From contig CP180022.1 in assembly GCA_047528285.1 (NCBI GenBank), positions 1,364,001 to 1,428,000 of the forward strand: DNA of 64,000 nucleotides. The letters are read 5' to 3'. The notes beneath the pieces were generated by a model. The model ran no database searches. It saw only the letters and a program-made list of their open reading frames with translations, and was not told the DNA's origin. The translations under genes were made by a program, and so were the position numbers. This DNA is from G047528285 sp047528285. GTDB taxonomy: Bacteria > Pseudomonadota > Gammaproteobacteria > Enterobacterales > Enterobacteriaceae. Within the stretch, counting starts at the first letter, position 1; each line of letters opens with the position of its first letter. Shown here piece by piece: positions 58,783-64,000 of this stretch.

Positions 58783-59725
58783 GGCATAGCATTAATAATG
58801 CTTATTTTGAGAAAAATAAAGTTGCATAAACTAACGAAAAATGATGCGTAATATTAAGTTAAACGCCCATGTACCATGAATAGCACTATGCTGTTATAAA
58901 TTAGCGTCAGAACAGAAATCACGATAATTGGAAAATCTGTCCGAGGTTGGTAAATTTAACTTGGCCACATTTTTTAAAAATATTTCTTGGGATTCATCTA
59001 ACTTTCCATGAAAATGAGGCTATAAGAATGATCATAGTACTTAATCAGTTTAAATTATTAGAAAAATACCGGAAACCATCTGCATAGCCTAAGAATTTTC
59101 ATAAACATTAGATAATCTCTCCTCTGTTCAGATTAATTTAACAAAATTATTTTTAATAAAAACTAGTGAATACCATTAAATTTTTTTTGATAAAAACTCA
59201 TATACTTAGCATGATAAGAAATCATTGTAAATAAAGTCTAATTTTCTAAAAATTAAATAAATATTTCAATATATGTAATTGATTTATTTAAAAACGCTTT
59301 ATTTCATGTTGTGATTTTTTTTGCTTTTTCAATGCTTTTAAACGATTTTGTAAAATGTGGAATAATGTTAAGTTTTTTATGAGTTAATGGTGGTTTATTA
59401 AAGACCTGATAAATGCAGATTCTATATATATCAAAATACTCGACTCACTCTCTTTTATAAGAATCAGAATATTCGTTAGCATTTTTTTAATACTAATTAT
59501 TAATTTTTAGTGACTAGAAGTGGATGTGGTTCACTTTATTTAATTTAGATAGATAAAGTGGTTATAGTAATATGTAATTATTTTGTGATTTTTCGGATAC
59601 TTAATTTTATTTTTTTTGTTTGATAGATAGTATCCTGTAGCAAGAAAACAAATTGATTAGTATATAATAGATACTGTGATCATAATTAACTGTTTAAGTT
59701 GTAGACAAAACAACATTCTCATTTC

Positions 59726-59739
59726 AAACTAGCGCTTTC
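59726..59739 (+). repeat. 14-base direct repeat, copy 2
   Basis: Second exact copy of AAACTAGCGCTTTC, about 30 bases before the dxr start. See copy 1. Confidence 0.6.
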
Positions 59740-59770
59740 TTCATATTTTTATGCGGTATAAAACAATTTC

Positions 59771-60994
59771 ATGCGATATTTGACGATTCTTGGAAGTACC
59801 GGCTCCATTGGCACCAGTACATTGTCAGTAGTAAAGCGCAATCCTAATCTATTCACTGCCTATGCTTTGGTAGCTTGCAATAATGTCGCTCTGATGACCG
59901 AGCAGTGTCTGCTTTTTCATCCCACCTACGCGTGTATGGCGACTGATAATTCGGCAAGGGCGTTAAAGAGTAATTTAGCCGGAACGGGATGTGCCACCGC
60001 GGTATTATCAGGCGTACAGGCTACCTGTGAGCTGGTAGCTTTAGATGAGGTAGATACGGTGATGTCCGCGATTGTCGGCACGGGTGGGTTGGCGGCGACA
60101 CTGGCAGCGCTGCGGGCTGGCAAGCGAGTATTATTAGCAAATAAAGAGTCGCTAGTCACCTGTGGCCGGCTCTTTATAAAAGAGGCAATCCGCCATCACG
60201 CTCTATTGCTACCGGTAGATAGCGAACATAACGCAATATTTCAGAGTTTACCTGAGGCTTTACAGCGAAGGTTGGGTTACATGTCCCTATCCGAACATGG
60301 CGTGTCGCGAATCATTTTGACCGGATCTGGTGGTCCTTTTCGCCAAACATCGTTATCTGATTTAGTAATGATGACGCCAGAACAGGCTTGCGCCCACCCT
60401 AATTGGTTAATGGGGCGAAAAATCTCAGTAGATTCTGCCACCATGATGAATAAGGGATTGGAATATATCGAAGCGCGTCTGTTATTTAACGCAGTATCCG
60501 AGCAAATGGAAGTGGTTTTACATCCACAATCCATTATCCACTCTATGGTTCTTTATATTGATGGCAGTGTTTTGGCGCAATTGGGATCGCCTGACATGCG
60601 CACCCCGATTGCTTACGCTATGTCTTATCCAGATAGGGTTCCGTCTGGAATAGCGCCACTGGATTTTTTAAGTCTTGGCACGCTGAGTTTCGAGAAACCT
60701 GACGTTAAGCGTTATCCCTGCCTGCAATTGGCTGTTGATGCTAGCCAGTGTGGCCAAGCAGCAACTACTGCGCTTAATGCCGCCAATGAAATTGCGGTGG
60801 CGGCCTTTTTACGTGGTGATATTTGTTTTACCGATATCGCCGCTGTCAACCGGCGAGTCTTGGAGCTAGGTAGTTTGCCAGAACCGGATAGCTTGGAAGA
60901 AGTATTATGCATCGACCGTCAGGCACGTGAAATGGCTAGCCAGAGCGTAGAACATTACGAGTGGCTGCGCTCTAGGCGGTCTGCCGCCAGTTGA
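59771..60994 (+). CDS. dxr: 1-deoxy-D-xylulose 5-phosphate reductoisomerase
   Basis: NADPH-dependent second step of the MEP isoprenoid pathway, supplying precursors for UppS further down. It has 407 residues against 398. NADPH loop GSTGSIG at 8-14, LANKESLV, metal-binding LLPVDSEHNAIFQSL, the flexible-loop and phosphate region GSGGPFR and MGRKISVDSATMMNKGLE, and TTALNAANEIAVAAFL are all intact. No good ribosome binding site precedes the ATG; the start is taken because MRYLTILGSTGSIG matches the family N-terminus. It heads dxr-uppS-cdsA-rseP. Confidence 0.98.
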   Translation: MRYLTILGSTGSIGTSTLSVVKRNPNLFTAYALVACNNVALMTEQCLLFHPTYACMATDNSARALKSNLAGTGCATAVLSGVQATCELVALDEVDTVMSAIVGTGGLAATLAALRAGKRVLLANKESLVTCGRLFIKEAIRHHALLLPVDSEHNAIFQSLPEALQRRLGYMSLSEHGVSRIILTGSGGPFRQTSLSDLVMMTPEQACAHPNWLMGRKISVDSATMMNKGLEYIEARLLFNAVSEQMEVVLHPQSIIHSMVLYIDGSVLAQLGSPDMRTPIAYAMSYPDRVPSGIAPLDFLSLGTLSFEKPDVKRYPCLQLAVDASQCGQAATTALNAANEIAVAAFLRGDICFTDIAAVNRRVLELGSLPEPDSLEEVLCIDRQAREMASQSVEHYEWLRSRRSAAS

Positions 60995-61160
60995 TTTGTT
61001 AGACGACTGACAAGATGATATAGTTGATCTACTCATACTCTTGATTAACTCCTGCCGGGTAAAATCAGTTACAGGTATGCACCTGTAGATTTTTTGTATG
61101 TTCGGGACCATTTGTTTCGATAAGGCGGTGGTATTCTTAGTGAAGCAATATCTAAGTGTG

Positions 61161-61922
61161 ATGTCGTCTGAAAATCAGGAGGCGCCAAAAACGTTAGCGT
61201 CCCCTATACCACGTCATGTAGCTATTATTATGGATGGAAATGGGCGATGGGCTAAAAATCGCGGAGAGTTACCTATCTTTGGTCACCAAGCCGGGGTTAA
61301 ATCTGTTCGCCGAGCGGTAAGTTTTGCCGTTAGATACCGTTTTGATGCTCTGACGCTTTATGCTTTCAGCAGCGAAAACTGGAATCGTTCCAGTCAGGAG
61401 GTTTCTGCGCTGATGGAACTATTTATGCGAGCGCTTGACAGTGAAGTAAACCGTCTGCACAGAAATAATGTTCGTCTGCGTATTATTGGCGATATCTCCC
61501 GGTTTGGTAGACGACTGCAGGATCGTATACGTCGTTCTGAGGCTATGACATGCCATAATGACGGATTAACTCTGAATATTGCCGCAAATTATGGTGGACG
61601 TTGGGATATTATTCAGGGAGTTCGACAACTTGCTACTCAAGTACAAAAAGGCATTTTACATCCAGAAAAAATAGATGAAGACGCCTTATGTCGGGTAGTT
61701 TGTATGAATGAGCTGGCTCCGGTTGATCTGGTTATCCGAACCGGAGGTGAACATCGAATCAGTAATTTTTTGCTGTGGCAAATTGCTTACGCTGAGCTGC
61801 TTTTTATCGATGTATTATGGCCGGATTTTGATAAGACTATTTTTGAAGGTGCGCTGAATGCTTTTGCACAACGCGAGCGGCGTTTCGGTGGAACGAAATC
61901 TAATGATTGTAACGCATCATAG
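61161..61922 (+). CDS. uppS: Undecaprenyl diphosphate synthase
   Basis: Cis-prenyltransferase that makes the C55 lipid carrier for peptidoglycan and O-antigen. The ATG at 61161 gives 253 residues, the E. coli length; GTG codons at 61140 and 61158 and an ATG at 61098 in the same frame are alternatives. Signature AIIMDGNGRWAKNRG (catalytic D25), GHQAGVKSVRRAV, LTLYAFSSENWNR, the RTGGEHRISNFLLWQIAYAEL substrate block and WPDFDKTIFEGALNAF are complete. It lies downstream of dxr by about 165 bases and ten bases before cdsA. Confidence 0.96.
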   Translation: MSSENQEAPKTLASPIPRHVAIIMDGNGRWAKNRGELPIFGHQAGVKSVRRAVSFAVRYRFDALTLYAFSSENWNRSSQEVSALMELFMRALDSEVNRLHRNNVRLRIIGDISRFGRRLQDRIRRSEAMTCHNDGLTLNIAANYGGRWDIIQGVRQLATQVQKGILHPEKIDEDALCRVVCMNELAPVDLVIRTGGEHRISNFLLWQIAYAELLFIDVLWPDFDKTIFEGALNAFAQRERRFGGTKSNDCNAS

Positions 61923-61931
61923 GGAGAATTT

Positions 61932-62789
61932 TTGGTGAAATATCGCCTAATTACTACCTTTATCCTGATAGCTCTCGTTATCGCAGTGTTATTTTTTCTT
62001 CCACCCATCGGATTTGCTTTTGTCACCCTAGCGGTGTGTATGTTAAGCGCCTGGGAATGGAGCAAAATAGCGGGATATATCTCAGGTAGACAGCGCATTT
62101 GGTTTGCTGTTTTTTGCGGATTACTACTAACATTTATAATGCTTACGGTCCTGAGCTATCGCTCATTTACGACTGTTTGGCAATTGCAATATGCTCTATG
62201 CCTTTCTCTAGCCTGGTGGCTGGTGGCGCTGATTTTGGTGTTATATTATCCACGCTCCGCTATACTGTGGAGTAAATTTCGGCTACTTCGTCTGGCATTA
62301 GGTCTTTTAACCATCTTTCCTTTCTTTTGTGGGATGCTGGTGATACGTCAACACCATTATGATATTAATCATTTTATTGGCGCTTGGTGGTTATTGTATG
62401 TCATGGTGCTGGTATGGGGGGCGGATTCCGGTGCTTACATATTCGGACGAGCATTAGGCCGTCACCAATTAGCCCAAAAAATTTCTCCAGGCAAAACCTG
62501 GGAAGGACTGATGGGCGGATTACTTACTTCTGCGACGATAGCCTATTTATTTTATAAATATGCACCTCTTAACGCTGCACCGCTTACGCTATTTTTCTGT
62601 TCTTTTATGACAGTGTTAGCCTCGATTCTTGGTGATTTAACTGAAAGTATGTTCAAACGTGAGGCTGGTATCAAGGACAGCGGAAAATTAATCCCTGGAC
62701 ATGGTGGAATCTTAGATCGTATAGACAGTCTGACCGCCGCGGTGCCGGTATTTGCCTGTTTAATGCTGATGGTCTTTAACGCGATCTGA
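61932..62789 (+). CDS. cdsA: Phosphatidate cytidylyltransferase
   Basis: Integral inner-membrane enzyme making CDP-diacylglycerol, the branch point of phospholipid synthesis. Starting with TTG at 61932 (MVKYRLITTFILI, aligned to E. coli MLKYRLISAFVLI) it has 285 residues, the same as E. coli; the next codon, GTG at 61935, has slightly better spacing from AGGGAG and is the alternative. About eight hydrophobic helices can be followed. The CDS family signature SMFKREAGIKDSGKLIPGHG is intact near the C-terminus, followed by DRIDS. It is directly followed by rseP, 18 bases on. Confidence 0.96.
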   Translation: MVKYRLITTFILIALVIAVLFFLPPIGFAFVTLAVCMLSAWEWSKIAGYISGRQRIWFAVFCGLLLTFIMLTVLSYRSFTTVWQLQYALCLSLAWWLVALILVLYYPRSAILWSKFRLLRLALGLLTIFPFFCGMLVIRQHHYDINHFIGAWWLLYVMVLVWGADSGAYIFGRALGRHQLAQKISPGKTWEGLMGGLLTSATIAYLFYKYAPLNAAPLTLFFCSFMTVLASILGDLTESMFKREAGIKDSGKLIPGHGGILDRIDSLTAAVPVFACLMLMVFNAI

Positions 62790-62807
62790 ACTAAAATCGG
62801 GGGCAGT

Positions 62808-64000
62808 ATGCTTCATGTTTTCTGGAATCTTGCCGCGTTTATTCTTGCGTCGGGTATATTAATTACAGTGCATGAGTTCGGGCATTTTTGGGTGGCACGT
62901 TGTTGTGGTGTGATAGTAAAGTGTTTTTCTATTGGTTTTGGCCGAGTACTTTGGCGTCGTCGTGATAAATATGGGATTGAATATGTCATATCTGCCATTC
63001 CTCTTGGCGGGTATGTTAAAATGCTGGATGAGCGTGTAGATTCTGTAACGCCAGAACAACGTCATGAAACTTTCAATTATAAACCTATCTGGCAGCGCAG
63101 CGCGATTATTATTGCCGGTCCGGTATTTAATTTTTTATTCGCCATTGTCGCCTATTGGTTTGTCTTTTTGATCGGCGTACCAAGCTATTTGCCGGTCATT
63201 GGCGAGGTCTCTCCTAATTCTATCGCGGCGCAAGCCGGAATTTTTCCTGGCCTGCAAATTAACTCTGTTAATGATATCGCTACGCCTGATTGGGATGCAG
63301 TACGATTGCAGCTTATCAATAAGATTGGCGATAACGAAGTTAGCCTCGTTGTTGCCCCAGTTGGCTATTCGCAGGGCGAAAAAAAAATCTTAGATTTGCA
63401 CGGATGGAAATTTGATTCGAAAAAAGAGGACACTATTGTTGCGCTTGGCATAATTCCTATTTATCCGCGAATTGATCCGGTGCTTGCTGAAGTCCAACCG
63501 GGGTCGGCTGCAATGACAGCCGGGTTGCAAGCTGGCGATAGGATTATTAAAGTTGATGGAGAACCTGTTTCTGCATGGCAGTTCTTTGTTTCTCGGGTAC
63601 GCGAGAATCCAGGTTGCCTACTGCAGTTAAGCATTGAACGGCAGGGTGGTGCCCTGGATATAACCTTGCAGCCTGATACAAAATTAGTAGGCAAGGGAAA
63701 AATAGAAGGGTTTGCAGGTGTTGTGCCAAAGATTGTTCCGTTGGCTGCGGAGTATAAAACTGTGCGGCAGTACAGTCCGTTTTCGGCTCTGTGCCAGGCT
63801 ACAGAGAAAACTTGGCTTCTTATGCGGCTTATGCTTAGTATGTTAGTTAAATTGGTAACACAAGATATTAAGCTAAACAACTTGAGCGGGCCAATTGCTA
63901 TCGCTGAAGGCGCAGGGGTGTCAGCGGAGTACGGTTTGATTTATTACCTGATGTTTCTGGCGCTAATAAGCATCAATGTAGGCATTGTTAATTTATTTCC
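62808..64000 (+). CDS. rseP: Site-2 zinc metalloprotease RseP, N-terminal part (cut by window end)
   Basis: Inner-membrane intramembrane protease that releases sigma-E by cutting RseA after DegS and also clears signal peptides. About 397 codons are in the window; the frame is open to the edge. Zinc motif HEFGH is at residues 22-26 (H22, E23, H26), as in E. coli. IPLGGYVKMLDER and GPVFNFLFAI follow, then two PDZ domains (about 110-300; the second is recognisable at PGSAAMTAGLQAGDRIIKVDG), and the KLNNLSGPIAIA block. The sequence stops at NLFP, just before the second active-site motif LDG, so intactness of the C-terminus cannot be judged. Confidence 0.96.
   Translation, partial: MLHVFWNLAAFILASGILITVHEFGHFWVARCCGVIVKCFSIGFGRVLWRRRDKYGIEYVISAIPLGGYVKMLDERVDSVTPEQRHETFNYKPIWQRSAIIIAGPVFNFLFAIVAYWFVFLIGVPSYLPVIGEVSPNSIAAQAGIFPGLQINSVNDIATPDWDAVRLQLINKIGDNEVSLVVAPVGYSQGEKKILDLHGWKFDSKKEDTIVALGIIPIYPRIDPVLAEVQPGSAAMTAGLQAGDRIIKVDGEPVSAWQFFVSRVRENPGCLLQLSIERQGGALDITLQPDTKLVGKGKIEGFAGVVPKIVPLAAEYKTVRQYSPFSALCQATEKTWLLMRLMLSMLVKLVTQDIKLNNLSGPIAIAEGAGVSAEYGLIYYLMFLALISINVGIVNLF

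Larger units (their letters stand above)
57899..59770. other. Non-coding stretch, 1.9 kb, separating frr from dxr
   Basis: In E. coli dxr follows frr closely; here 1.9 kb lie between with no recognised gene. The left end carries the frr terminator. The 14-base string AAACTAGCGCTTTC occurs at 58769-58782 and again at 59726-59739, about 45 bases before dxr. Two overlapping minus-strand open frames (58047-58438) have AT-driven composition and no recognised product. Confidence 0.5.

Noticed and set aside
1..64000. CRISPR arrays, prophage, toxin-antitoxin, secretion or biosynthetic clusters, rRNA genes
   Set aside because: Looked for on both strands; no regularly spaced repeats, no integrase or phage genes, no paired small genes and no rRNA sequence were seen.

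Overview
The proteins throughout are Enterobacterales-type: lengths, motifs and gene neighbourhoods (leuC-leuD, tyrS-pdxY, lptF-lptG, pepA-holC-valS, sufABCDSE, purE-purK, map//rpsB-tsf-pyrH-frr and dxr-uppS-cdsA-rseP) match free-living relatives closely. Yet by adding up my own calls only about half of the window codes. The rest is very AT-rich DNA in stretches of 1 to 5 kb with no believable gene, and several gaps still hold readable corpses of genes expected at that spot (holC, ppx, ppiB). This is the picture of a host-restricted, probably insect-associated, endosymbiont of the Sodalis/Serratia symbiotica kind, caught midway through genome reduction. The species assignment is inference; the low coding density and in-place pseudogenes are seen directly.

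Layout. 1-1064: leuC (cut by the window edge) and leuD. 1065-3696: relic DNA with a diverged inverted duplication. 3697-5954: tyrS, pdxY. 6937-8175: mntH (-). 10968-13138: lptF-lptG (-), divergent from pepA, holC relic and valS (13407-18298). 19208-22712: isolated alanine racemase and fabI (-). 22713-27649: the longest empty stretch. 27650-33286: complete suf operon (-). 36133-37706: purE-purK (-). 40588-41049: uspA. 42234-44306: ppk (-) with a ppx relic behind it. 45276-45995: lpxH (-) with a ppiB relic in front. 48696-51478: cysS, folD (-), tRNA-Arg(UCU). 53645-57898: map (-) divergent from rpsB-tsf-pyrH-frr. 59771-64000: dxr, uppS, cdsA, rseP (cut by the window edge).

Function. The survivors form a core set: translation (three aminoacyl-tRNA synthetases, S2, EF-Ts, ribosome recycling factor, Map, one tRNA), envelope building (LptF/G, LpxH, alanine racemase, UppS, CdsA, FabI, RseP), Fe-S assembly (all six Suf proteins), isoprenoid entry (Dxr), purine and pyrimidine steps (PurE/K, PyrH), one-carbon metabolism (FolD), B6 salvage (PdxY), and leucine synthesis (LeuC/D), a plausible host-supplementing function. 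Less expected survivors are MntH, UspA and Ppk. I found no phage, CRISPR, secretion or defence locus and no intact insertion sequence, and I do not see a new multi-gene system. The interesting material is in the decay: relic genes, unexplained perfect hairpins and orphan terminators, and synteny breaks.
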